DNA of 28,920 nt from Hymenopellis radicata (taxonomy: Eukaryota > Basidiomycota > Agaricomycetes > Agaricales > Physalacriaceae). The DNA lies in the NCBI GenBank assembly GCA_015501595.1, contig JADNRX010000627.1, positions 1-28,920 of the forward strand, given 5' to 3'. The position numbers were made by a program, and so were the translations under genes. The number at the start of each line of letters is the position of its first letter. The first letter of the stretch is position 1. Positions 10,326 to 19,929 of the stretch are shown here, piece by piece. The notes beneath the pieces were generated by a model. That model had not been told where the DNA came from. It saw only the letters and a list, made by a program, of their open reading frames with translations, and ran no database searches.

Positions 10326-10491
10326 GAGGCTAGATGGCTGAATGAGAATGACGAGTAATAGTATGTACAGAAATCCAAATACCTTTCATTTGACACTAAG
10401 GTCCAGGCTGAGCTCGTCGTCTATTTGTTCGTTTCGGTCCATACTCGGCGGTAATCTGCTTAACTGTTAAAGTGTCCGTTGTTCGTGTTGT

Positions 10492-12699
10492 TCATTTTCG
10501 AACAACACGAGTAGGCTGATTCGTGACATTCTCGAGTGGACGCTTGCTGGCTGGTCTCGCCGGAGTGGGTGGTCGAGTGGGTGACAGAGAAGGAGGTCGG
10601 GTGGGTGATGGAGAAGGACAAGGTGATGGCACACTGTCAGACTGTTCCGCATCCACATCAGAATCTGATGGCTGTCCATCCACGTCTTCATCAGAGTCCT
10701 GTTCAGAGTCCCATTCATCGGCTCTAGCTTTCCCTTTACGGGATGTACCTTGTCTCCCTCGAGTAGTCCTAGTACGAGGTGCGCGTTTAGGTTTGCGAGC
10801 ACCGGTTACGTCGCCCTGAATCATAACAATCAGATTATAAAGCTTTGTGGCGTGAGTTTCGCGAAAGGACCACTTGGCTGTGTCGAGAATTGTCGTAAGA
10901 GCATCAAGAGTGAATATTCGAAGGACCTGATCGCAAATACGAGTCTGAAGGGAAGAAGGGAAGAAGGCAGACCGAGGTCGGTGAAGATTGCACGGTTGGT
11001 ATAACTCGGCTTCGAAGAGATCATCAGCAAACTTGGCCAGTCGTTCCTCGACGAGATCACGCTCGTTACGCGTAAGCTTGAAGATAGCAAGTTCAGGGTT
11101 TGCATTCGATGAGATCGCGGAAGGAGTCAGAAATGGTGGATGAACGGATGCGCGAGCGGGGAATTCGATTGTCCTATCAGTACGAGAGCAGCAAATGGAG
11201 CATGGCAGTGGTCGGTTCACTTCAATACAGTCTAGAGTGGTTGTTTCAAGTGGTGGGTTTTGCCAGCGTCGGTTGTTAGCGGCAACAAGACATATTTTCT
11301 CTATTAGCAGTTCTGCTTTGGCAGGGTCCATAGCTTCCGTCGCAGCCTTGCGTTTCTTGCGTGAAGTCGGGACGACCACAGGTGCGTCAGTCGAAGTAGA
11401 CCCAAGATCTACATCAATTAGTTTATGAATAGCAGGTATCGGAATACGTACTCGCTTGAAATTTCTCTGCATTTCGGATATCACTCTTCTGTACAAGGAT
11501 CACGGCACGGCCTGTCGCTCCAGGTGGACGCGAGGCTCGACCAGCTTGTTGAATCGTCTGTGAGAGCGTGGATGGCATGGTATAAGAGATACTGTTGTCG
11601 AGGCTTGGAGCATGAACCCCGTTCGCAAGCGCAATTGTCGCAATGATGATTTGCAGTTTTGGATCAGATTCGAGGAGCGACAAAGTTTCTTGGTTGAATT
11701 CTTGCTCGCAAAGAGCGGTGTATATCCGGACACGTTGACCATGTTGAACGCCAGGTGGTTCCATACGCAGCAGGTACAGATAGATCTGAGTGACAATTTC
11801 GAGTGTACCGCCGTAAACAATAACCTTGCGACCTGTATTGAGATATGGTAGGAGCTGGGGAAGACTGTGCTATTGACACCATGCTCCAGAGGCTCTAGAA
11901 CCAATTGTAGGTCCGGTCGCTCGTTGCTAAACCGAAACAGACGAAAGTTATTCGCACGGAAACCTAGTGTCTTGCAAAGTGCCGTCGTCGGAGCACCAGG
12001 TTCAAGCGTCGCGGAGATGCTGAATATCGGAACGTTAGAAGGAAGTCTTCCACGAAGAAATGACCCTATTCCGCGAAACGCCTCTCTAAAAGTAGGCCCC
12101 CACTCGCCAGCAAGATGACCTTCCTCCAAACAGGCGAAAATGAGATTGGCGCGAAAGCCGGGGTCGTCAAGGATCTTTCACCAAGTGTTGGAGTGAAGAT
12201 GCTCGGAGTCGATACAGACAACACGGTAGAGGTTACAATCCATGATTTCTCGCATGAGGTTTCGACGCTCGGTGCTAGCACGGGAGATGGTTGCGTGATC
12301 ATAAGCGAGAGCCGAGATTCCATGGGTAGCCAGAGTATCAACCTAGAGACTATCAGCATTGACGAGCTTCTAAAAGTGCATGATACACACAATATTATTT
12401 GCAAGTCCCTTCGTTGGTGTGACCACAATTCCCATCGGCTGCTTCCTGACGCAAAACTTCGGATAATCCTGGGGATTCTGGCTGATCTCCTGGTGGCAGA
12501 GGATGGGAACAGTGAATAAAGCGGATTTTCCATCGCCCGTGGCGGTACAGAGCAGTACGTCGGTCCCATCCAATATCAACAAGACCGGCTCTTCCTGTCG
12601 CTCGTGCAATCCATCCTTCCAACTCGGGATGCGGTTGACGACAATGTGTTTGACGGTTGCCTTGCCCTCAGGGCTGTTCCAGGCTATGGCGGCGGGCAT
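10492..12699 (-). pseudogene. RecQ-like DEAD-family DNA helicase (Agaricomycete type), decayed
   Basis: Exons 12391-12699, 11452-12342 and 10492-11408 are joined by introns of 48 and 43 nt. Visible helicase parts: Walker A TATGDGKS (about residue 52), motif Ia TPTKGLANNI, a Walker B region reading LEEGHLAGEWG where the family usually has DEVHLINEWG, motif III SISATLEPGA, motif V IIIATIALANGVHAP and motif VI QQAGRASR. A C-terminal part follows with paired Cys (LPCSICCSRT) and a Ser/Pro/acidic tail. ATP-driven DNA unwinding would be the family role. Damage: an in-frame TGA at 12178-12180 (TW*KILDD; CGA to TGA would explain it) and a 1-bp frame loss at about 11855-11862 in a run of C. It lies downstream of the exonuclease gene on the same strand and tail to tail with the DUF6589 gene. 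Loss of the Asp of motif II means it is unlikely to be active even if read through. Confidence 0.85.
12343..12390 (-). other. 48-nt intron that decides the helicase reading frame
   Basis: GTGTGT donor, CTGAT branch and TCTAG acceptor remove two otherwise in-frame stops and join ANNI to VDTLATHGISALAYD, which matches the family between motifs Ia and Ib. Confidence 0.75.
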
Positions 12700-13021
12700 C
12701 GAATCAAAAGAGAAAAGATACGCGCGAAGAATGAGGGCATGTATAACGAGGCGTATACATATATGTGCGCGCGGCGGAGCTGCGGGGAGGTGGGGGGGCG
12801 GGGATTTTTTCGTGATTTTGGAGTGACCACTGTGACTTTCGTCGGTTTCGGATCCTCTGTGACCCGTGACGACGAATTGATTTAAAGTCTACAGTATAGG
12901 GAGAGACGCGTATTCCTAATGTGGCCGATTGCATAAGCAACCGGGTGCCGGCTAACAGCCCCGCGATTTGAAACAGACTACATACAGTACTTACTTGCTT
13001 CGTTACTGTATCGTTGTCTGT
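12700..13021. other. Spacer between exonuclease and helicase genes
   Basis: A 322-bp spacer that would hold the helicase promoter. It contains a G-rich run near 12788-12804 and a short TA-rich stretch (CGTATACATATATG near 12752). No gene or clear TATA/CAAT arrangement can be assigned. Confidence 0.4.
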
Positions 13022-15694
13022 CTAGGAGAGACTAGGAAGCGACCACCGCGAAAGTCTGATGCTGTCATCCTTTGGAAGGCGATGTCGTAGGATTATGCCT
13101 ACTAAGGAGGCAAGGCTCTCGGTTGCCTTATCTGCGAATCCCTTCAGTTTTGATTGCACGCTCAGCTCAACGAAGGATGGGGGATGTGAGGAGTCCAGTC
13201 GCCGACGAAGATTATGAAATTCCCACGCCTCCGCCAGATGCAAGAGATCTGCTCGGATTGACCGTCCAACGAGAACGATGTGGTTCGACAGAAAGAGTGC
13301 TCGTAGATTGGGAGGAACGGAGGTTTCGGAATGAAAAACTTGAGACCTGCGTCGTAGTCAGTTAAATATTACTGAAGTGCGTAACCGTTTATATTCATAC
13401 CTTGAAAACATAAATATCACTGTCTGTTGCAAACTGAACAACATCAACAGCTGCAGAAGTTGCTCTTGGAACAGCTCCTGGACCTCCTTGGCCCGTGGTT
13501 CCTACTTCATACTCTAGATCGAACCCAAGAATGTAGCGAGTCCCTTCATTCGTCATCATATCGTCCGGAAGGAGATTCTCGCAGGCGGCGTCAATGAGAT
13601 CAAAAGAGTCGTAATAATGTACTCTAGTCCGATCTGGAAGAGCAAGGAGTGGAAGGTTAGAGTATGGATCCAGAACAATATGCTTAACACCCTTGGAGAG
13701 CGATGGTGTAGCTGCTTCGTGGAATGCAAGCTCAGCTGTGAATACTATAAACAAATAACATAAATTCGAAAGCAAACATCAAACCTTGGGCGTTGTCTGT
13801 ATACATAAACTCTGTTGGTTCGTGTCCATGTGCAGCTAACCCAGATGAAATCTCCTTATGATAGGTATCAAGAATATTGAGACGTTTTGTGGGGGTAAGT
13901 GCTTGCTTGCGAGTTTCCTCAAACTCATTGACGGTCGTATACATAGCAATGAAAGTGGGAACCCCAAGAAGAAGAGCTAACGACTTGATAACCTGTTTCG
14001 TCTGGATATGAGTTGGATAGACGAAATCGGTGAATGAACCCACCTTGAATGTATGGTCACCCCGTAAACATCGTCCCGGAAGCGACGCAATCACACGATC
14101 AAATAAAACTGTATGAGCGCGCATCCACTCTGTAAACACAGCTTTACAATAGCGAGGCGAAGGACGAGTACCGGCATAGCGAGATTTGTCGTCGAATGCA
14201 GAGAACGGGGTAGCAGGTGGAAGATCAAGTATTTCTCGCTCGTGGCTGTATATCGAAAGATATATGAGCTCTCGATTAGAGTGGTCAAGATGTCGAAGCT
14301 CCGAAAGCAGTTCGGAGAGTGGACCAGATCCAAACCGTCCCGAAAACAATGCCAGAGTTGTCGACATCAACACCTTGTCGACCGCGCCGCGTGCAGTCAG
14401 ATATGCTGCAACAAGAAGCATCAGATCAACAGAAGTGTATCAAGCATACATCACATTACCGGGGAATTCATGCTGCCAGTTGCGAGGTAGCTGTGCTAAA
14501 ATCCAAGAATCGGTTCCTTGAAAGCTTTTACCACAGCCGCTGTCGTTGCCCTTTCGTCGGCTGTCACAACGAAACTGGTTGGTGAGAAGAAAGTACTCGC
14601 GGCCCTGTGGGCCCTTTACACATCGGGCAATGGGATTGTCGTTGTATCCTTGAAGAGCGTGAGAAGCAGGTTACAGAGCGACAAATCCACACTTTTACCA
14701 TTTAAATTTAGAGGCTTGGCAGCACCACACTCACAGACGAACGAGTTTGGACACCCGGGTAGGAGTTGTGGAAGCCATATAAACACATCCCGATGATAAA
14801 GGACATTTGCAGAGACAGCGGTATTTCCCGTTGAACGCAACGAAGAATAAAGGGCGAATGATGGATCCTTGGGACGTATCCAGAACGTCCCACTCTCGTA
14901 ACACCGTGGTTGCCCAGTTGAAGCAATTTCTGACTTGAGAGACTTGAGGATCCCAAGGAGAAATAGTTGCAGAACACCGTCCTTGACCTCGTCTTCCTCG
15001 GATTCGCGGTCGATCTGTTCTTGAGTCGTGTCGAGAGGATCGTCGTCCTCATCTTCATCAAACAGGCTATCTTCAACACTACGGGAAGGACCTTGGCCAG
15101 AAGTATGATCTGTATTCGGCCGGTCGCCGTCCTGGTCCTGCTCGCGGGCTTGTTCCAGTTCCTCGTTTAATGTTCTCCAGTCAGCATCAGACAGTGGGAG
15201 GAGGAGGGGAGGTTTGGAAGTCAACGAAGAATGCTCTATAAAGGGTCCGGAGTCCTTTGCAGTCGCGTTTGCTCGTGCGGGAGTGCTGTCCGATAATTGC
15301 AGTTCTGGCGCGATCGCGGTAATGAGATCTGGACATACGGTGAATGCGACATAAATGGAATCATTGTAAGACGTACCTGGCCGCTGAGAGCTACCATCTT
15401 CGACCTCTCCGTCGGTATGTCTAGAGACGCGACGTGTGTTATCTATACATCAAAGCATCCATCAGTTGTCCATGTCAAGCATCAACAGGCACGCGTATCA
15501 TCAACAGAAGCAGGGCATCCAGAATTTTCAGCAAGATGGTGGTATCGTGCTTCTGCTTGACCAGAACGAGTGCGCTCAACGGGAGGAAAGAAGGAGGTGA
15601 TCGGGCGTGTCCCGCTAGCTGGCAGAGCCGGTTGCTGTCTTGAGGCATTACTAGGGCGGCCAGCACCTTCGCGTGAGCCGCCATGCCCCGTCAT
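13022..15694 (-). pseudogene. Zinc-binding / RNase H-like (transposase-like) protein with C-terminal 3'-5' exonuclease domain
   Basis: Seven exons: 15493-15694, 15377-15442, 14699-15328, 14460-14648, 13785-14405, 13401-13735 and 13022-13346; all introns are 48-54 nt. The start at 15694 gives MTGHGGSREGAGRPS, a typical N-terminus of this basidiomycete family. Next come an acidic stretch, CYESGTFWIRPKDPSFAL, FVCECG and NQFRCDSRRKGNDSGCG (zinc-binding, DUF6729-like by memory). Then an RNase H-like part has Asp in RGDHTFK and YTDNAQ with MYTTVNEF between. The C-terminus has exonuclease motif GFDLEYEV and the LPKDDSIRLSRW end. Length is about 788 residues. Two defects: the frame slips after the 13347-13400 intron, before NLRALFLSNHIVLVGRS, and a TAG at 13022 cuts the protein before the usual final YAALDA-type motif, so exonuclease activity is doubtful. 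It neighbours a RecQ-like helicase on the same strand. Confidence 0.75.
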
Positions 15695-15995
15695 CAGGAA
15701 TAGTTGAAAACTAGGAGAGGAAAGCGAAAAATATTGTGATTCGGGACGATAACGCGCCACCAGTCGTGAACGCGCGTTGAAGGGCTGCAGCACGAGTCAT
15801 GCACGTTTTCGGACTCTGACTAAGATGAATCTCATTGGCCCATCACTCGTTATGTCTGTTATGTACGAATCGGGACATAACGTAGCCACAGGTACCGAAT
15901 ATGCGCCTCAAGATCAACGAATTTTGAATGTCGAGGATTATCGCAAGCAGATTGCTCTTATGTCTCAAGAGCCTACGCTGTACGCTGGCTCTGTC

Positions 15996-16001
15996 CGATT
16001 C
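15996..16001. repeat. Target-site duplication, element D (CGATTC; second copy 18708-18713)
   Basis: CGATTC at 15996-16001 and 18708-18713 flank the element exactly, and the ABC reading frame is restored with one copy. Confidence 0.88.
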
Positions 16002-16667
16002 TATGGGCGTTATAGTGTGTAAAAATTACTTTTGTGTACTTCTAACTTTTTTTCGGCGAACTTCCGGAAAGTTGGTGTGAACTTTTCAAAGTTGGGTTGA
16101 ACTTTGGAAAGTTGAATGAACTTTCATGAAGTTGTATTGGAAACTTTTGAAAGTTGAATCAACTATGGAATAAGTTCGAGAGAACCTCAACACTTGAGAG
16201 AGCAAGCCGGTCCCAGGTATGCGCCCCACGCTGCTTCCTATTTAGGATATTCGCGCCGCTTATGTAAACCAAACCAGTCGACATTCAACAAAGGTAGGCG
16301 ATACAAGCATACTACAGCTTAATAGCAGCTTTACAATATAGTACATCTATTCCCCAGTTCCCATCCTCCTCCTCAATATAAGTCTCCCAGTGCCTCTCTC
16401 ACCGCTTCAATGTCGGCATCCTCAGCAAGTGCAGAGTTCGGGTGAGTCAACAGACGGCATCGCCAATTCCTCATCGACATCCTCTGCACCCTCCACCCCG
16501 TAGAATCAATCAACACATGATACCTCGTCTCCGACGTCGCCTGTCCAGACACCCTGATTTATCAATTTCTGTCGGGCTGATGGCAATCTCCTTTATGCTT
16601 GTCTTGCTCCGCGTCATTGTTGTCGCCGCCACGCTTAAGCTTGTCGGCCTTGTCGGCCTTGTGCTTG

Positions 16668-17027
16668 TCATCCTTGTGGCGCGTCAGCGCGTGCTGCGAC
16701 GGCGGAACTGGGCGGCGGCGCACCTCTTGAGTATTTGCCTCCGCCCCTCACAACCTCATAGCGATCCGGTTGGCTCCATTCGATCTTGTAGTTCAATGTC
16801 TGCTGCTGTGTGAGCGGCGTTCCGAACGATAAGCTGGATAGGCGCACCGTAATCATATCAACCTGCTTTTCGTCCTTGTAAATAATCAAACCGTGCGGTA
16901 CTGGTTGCCGCTGCGGCGCATAGAGTTGGATCCATCTTCGCCCGAGCTTGCAATTATCATCGCCGTTGTCATTGGTGAAGCGTACTACAGACAAGGATGA
17001 GGTTGCAGTGGCGACGATCATGAGCAC
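16668..17027 (-). CDS. Unrecognised ORF inside element D
   Basis: A 119-codon minus-strand frame contains CKLGRRWIQLYAPQRQPV, PHGLIIYKDEKQVDMITV and LNYKIEWSQPDRYEVV. The balanced composition with aromatic and charged residues looks like folded protein rather than filler. I do not recognise the family. It could be an exon captured from a host gene or the remnant of the element's own gene. No start context, introns or partner exons could be settled, and the C-terminal part runs into GGCGGCG-type repeat. Confidence 0.3.
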   Translation of the reverse strand: MLMIVATATSSLSVVRFTNDNGDDNCKLGRRWIQLYAPQRQPVPHGLIIYKDEKQVDMITVRLSSLSFGTPLTQQQTLNYKIEWSQPDRYEVVRGGGKYSRGAPPPSSAVAARADAPQG

Positions 17028-17029
17028 GA

Positions 17030-18470
17030 AGGCGACAGCAAAGGGACAAAGACGAGCATGGCATTAACGAGTGCCGATGACAAGAACATGACCATGGCGT
17101 CGGCCAAGACGAGGGCATACCACCACCCCCCGCAAGGGCGTCCAGTCGAGCGTACGGACCGGACCGACTGGATAGAGAGTGCGACCCATCGTCTCATCTT
17201 CTGCTGCAGGTAAACCCACGACTGAGTGAGCCTTTGAACCAATAACTATCAGATTTGTAATTCTCGACTCACCATTAGTGGGTCTTGGACCTAGAAAAGC
17301 ATTGGCCGGTAGTCGCCCTGCTCAGCAGCTTGCAACTGAATGTCCTCGGTCGGAAGATCCTCAACCTGTTTTACCGCGCTGTATTCGTGCTTGCGATTAC
17401 CTTCTGGCTTGTGCTGCTCGCCACCGTCCTACGCCGTAATCGCTCATGCTGGTTGCCGCGCTTGCGCACTGTGCTCGCTCGTACCCATTGTCGCCTTCGT
17501 GGTGTAGTTCGTACTTGTCGGTAACGCCATAATCAAGCCTATGATTGTCGTCGACACCATTGTGGCGTATTTGTCGTCTCCATTATGCTGGTGCTGGTTG
17601 CTGTCCTACTCGACCTTGTCCATGTTGTCGTCGGCTCCGTGCTTGAGCTCGTTTCTGCTGTCGTTATCATGCTTGTCGTTGATAACCTTCACGGATAAGG
17701 GCTGAATGTTTTGAAGGATGGTGCCGCGGTCCGACAGCTCACAGCTGTGTTGGGAGAGAAAGATCTATCGCCACAGCTGGGAGTCCCTGAACGCGACCAA
17801 GAGAGCATATCCTTTAACAAGGCCTGAGTGGGTAAAGGGTGCGACGATGCCGCCATCTCACCTGAAACCATATTGGGGCAAGAATGGTGTGAGGCAAAGG
17901 GGAACAGGCTTTAAACCCGAATCCTCACAAGGTATATTATCTAGCAAAAATGATTCAGGAGGCGGCGGAGTCCAGGGTAGGTGTCGAAATCACAAATGTA
18001 AGCCATACACAGTGTATGATACAGTGTACGACGAGTAAGGCAATGGCCTAAACACGAAGTCGAATCTCCGGCGAATATTGGTGGCTGACATTGCGTTTCC
18101 GTAGAAACTCAGCCTGAGTGTCGATCCATAAGAGTCGACCGGCGTTATTCATCATGAGAGTCGAAGACAAGCCACGGAGATCGCACCCAAAAAGGTAAGT
18201 TTGGCACAGCATAACAAAGGAAAACATAACTGACACTCTTTGGATGCTCTTTCGAGTGCGCGAGCGTGTTCGTAAAGATGTGAGCCCTTTGTGTGTGACA
18301 CTAGCCGGAGCAGGTGCTTCTTCTGGACGCGCTCGGGCCTGCCCCGGCTCGCCACACAACAGTGCACGTAATGATCCCTGTCACAGTTTGAGGTCTAGAA
18401 CTCCCGCCCAAGGCGGCGGGCCGTCGGACACACCCCATGAAGGTATCCTCCTTTGCTTCTAAGGTTGAGG
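17030..18470. other. Interior of element D: filler and weak coding traces
   Basis: Much of 17280-17690 is an imperfect repetition of CTTGTCG/GTCGTCG and codes only repetitive hydrophobic or Arg/Val-rich frames. A minus-strand stretch near 18048-18190 (LLWIDTQAEFLRKRNV) looks coding-like but has no recognised family and no clear splice partners. Confidence 0.3.
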
Positions 18471-18597
18471 ACAACTTTTGGAACTTGTAGTGAACTTTGA
18501 AAGTTCGCGGCCAACTTGAAAAGTGAACTTTCTACTCCCAAAGTTTGACTGAAACTTCCCAAAGTTGAAATCGAACTCTTGCGAAGTTCGCTGAACT

Positions 18598-18707
18598 TGG
18601 TGCCATTTGGTGCAAGTTGAAAGTTGAATTTTTACACAAAATAACCACCAAATGGTGCCATTTGGTGCAAGTTGAAAGTTGAATTTTTACACAAAATAAC
18701 CACCAAA
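18598..18707. repeat. Exact 55-bp tandem duplication of the right terminus of element D
   Basis: 18598-18652 and 18653-18707 are identical, each ending ATAACCACCAAA, the element terminus. The element therefore has two potential right ends in a row. Confidence 0.95.
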
Positions 18708-19229
18708 CGATTCAACATTCTCCTAGGTGCTACCAAACCGGAAAGCGAGGTGACTCAGGAAGAATTAGAGCAAACGTGTCGCGATGCGAATATTCTCAAG
18801 TTTATCACGACTCTGCCTGAGTATGTACCTCATGTCGCCTCGATTACAGATCACTGACGCTTCATTACAGTGGCTTCGACACGAAAGTTGGTGGCAAGGG
18901 CTCTCAACTCTCTGGTAGTCAAAAACGTGGGTGGTGTTCGTTATCGACCTGCCTTATTGCGTGCTCATTATCTGACTAGAACGTATCACCATTCGAGCTC
19001 TCCTGAGAAACCCGGTTCTGTTACTGGACGAGGCTACCTCCGCTCTTGATTCCAGTTCAGAGAAGGTTGTACAAGCTGCTCTTGACCAGGCAGCGAAGGG
19101 GCGGACACGACCTTTCAAAATGCGGACCGGATGTGCGTTTTTAACTTGTAGTGTTACTCACATGTTATACAGATACTTCATCAAGGAGGGTACATCAGTG
19201 GATCCGGCACTCGCGACCAAACGAGACTA

Positions 19230-19925
19230 GGACTGCGATGACTTTTTGATATGGACTGGCATTAATATCCCCCCGCTCTGCATTATTGTTACACGGATCC
19301 TTGTGACCTACATATATTGATTGTATGATTTACACGAGGTTACCACGCATTTTTGTAGACCGAAAATCGTGCAATGCGATTTTTAAGTTCTTTCGATGGA
19401 AGAGAATTCGGCTATCCGTGATAATAGCCTCGACATTTGTGCGCTCCCCTGCCAAGTGTGAGCGAGTGAGGATGTGTATGGTAGAGCAGGGCGTCTGGGG
19501 ACCAGGTGGACACGGAGGCATCCCACGGAAAGACGATCCACTCCGGGCGCATGAGCGATTGTCAGGCGCAACTTTAGTGATTTGGAAGCATACGCGGGTA
19601 ACGCCAGAGGTAGCGGACTTGCCGTGCTAACGGCGTTATCCGCGTCATTGTCGGGGAGCGCCTGAGCCGCGGGACCAAAGGACACTCGGATTGAACCACG
19701 TGATCAAAGCACGAACGAATTTACCCTTTGTTCTTCAAAGGTCTAAGCAGGGTCTAAGCGGACTAACCAAAGGGAAATGACATGTGACATGTATCGCTCT
19801 TGCTTTCAGACCACATCATGCCCGGGCTTGCTGAGTGGCACCTACTAAATTTCCTACTCACTAACACTCACTCCTGTCTTTGCTGAGATTATAGACAAGG
19901 TCGGATCACTGACGCGATTCAAATC
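19230..19925. other. Intergenic, no feature recognised
   Basis: About 700 bp after the ABC relic. Frames are short and unrelated to known families on both strands. Nothing repeat-like stands out until the motif cluster starting near 19930. Confidence 0.4.
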
Positions 19926-19929
19926 TCGG

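Larger units (their letters stand above)
4613..10358 (+). pseudogene. DUF6589-domain gene, interrupted by three transposons
   Basis: Pieces in order: 4622-4695 (KVLDNIQQYN, EPGIGK), 5666-6329 (GTACTAIILDDCEPGAF; HRMREGRKT; DGGDGGSV; FWTPGLWHQKATMINSLATN), 7363-7998 (FYPAVTL, ILDAWDLY, a Lys-rich run), a 48-nt intron 7999-8046, 8047-8826 (FAGAGNRNYVNLLLELYC; NNWLVNITG; ISPTVDFFLRLREE) and 10332-10358 with stop TAA at 10356. These blocks and their order match what I recall of DUF6589 proteins. Each gap is a transposon with target duplication, and the codons join in frame at all three sites. One apparent 1-bp loss lies at about 5866-5870, between QFIPC and NHLSSEIS. The 5' part is missing: a TGA at 4610 precedes the first codons, possibly inside an intron that ended at CAAAG (about 4624). 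Function is unknown. The conserved acidic motifs (LDN, GGDG, LLELYC) would fit an RNase H/DDE-like fold, but that is inference. Confidence 0.85.
16002..18707. mobile_element. 2.7-kb element D with 6-bp duplication and TATGGG terminus
   Basis: The left end reads TATGGGCGTTATAGTGTGTA and the inverted right end TTTGGTGGTTATTTTGTGTA; about 20 of the outer 26 positions match and both continue AAAATT. Inside both ends lie arrays of AACTTT/AAAGTT motifs in both orientations (16050-16180 and 18470-18600). The middle holds GTCGTTGTC-type filler and at least one coding-like stretch but no transposase I recognise. A 6-bp duplication with a TATGG start is what I remember for IS3EU-type elements; that class call is from memory and weak. 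The last 55 bp are duplicated in tandem. Confidence 0.82.
15912..19222 (+). pseudogene. ABC transporter (B/MDR-type) nucleotide-binding domain relic, split by a transposon
   Basis: The left piece (15912-16001) codes ILNVEDYRKQIALMSQEPTL, the Q-loop region. After the element at 16002-18707 the gene goes on with NILLGATKPESEVTQEELEQ. Introns 18821-18870 and about 18928-18979 follow, then GFDTKVGGKGSQLSGSQK (signature LSGGQ changed to LSGSQ) and Walker B/D-loop [12 protein letters not shown]. Codons join exactly as SVRF|NILLG once the element and one CGATTC are removed. Walker A is absent because the 5' end is truncated. A short deletion after AAKGRT fuses directly to QNADRMCVF, losing the H-loop (AHRLS). 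The end near 19222 is frame-broken. The family exports lipophilic compounds or peptides; this copy cannot work. Confidence 0.85.

Noticed and set aside
12343..12372. Two in-frame stops in the helicase after LANNI
   Set aside because: They fall inside a good 48-nt intron (GTGTGT, CTGAT, TCTAG) whose removal joins conserved residues in frame.
16442..16813. Plus-strand Val/Leu-rich frame as a membrane protein
   Set aside because: It comes from CTTGTCGG/CTTGTGC repetition and has no helix pattern or family; the opposite strand looks more coding-like.
17285..17524. Hydrophobic plus-strand frame in element D
   Set aside because: It lies in the same repetitive filler, lacks homology, and neighbouring frames of the same filler give similar peptides.
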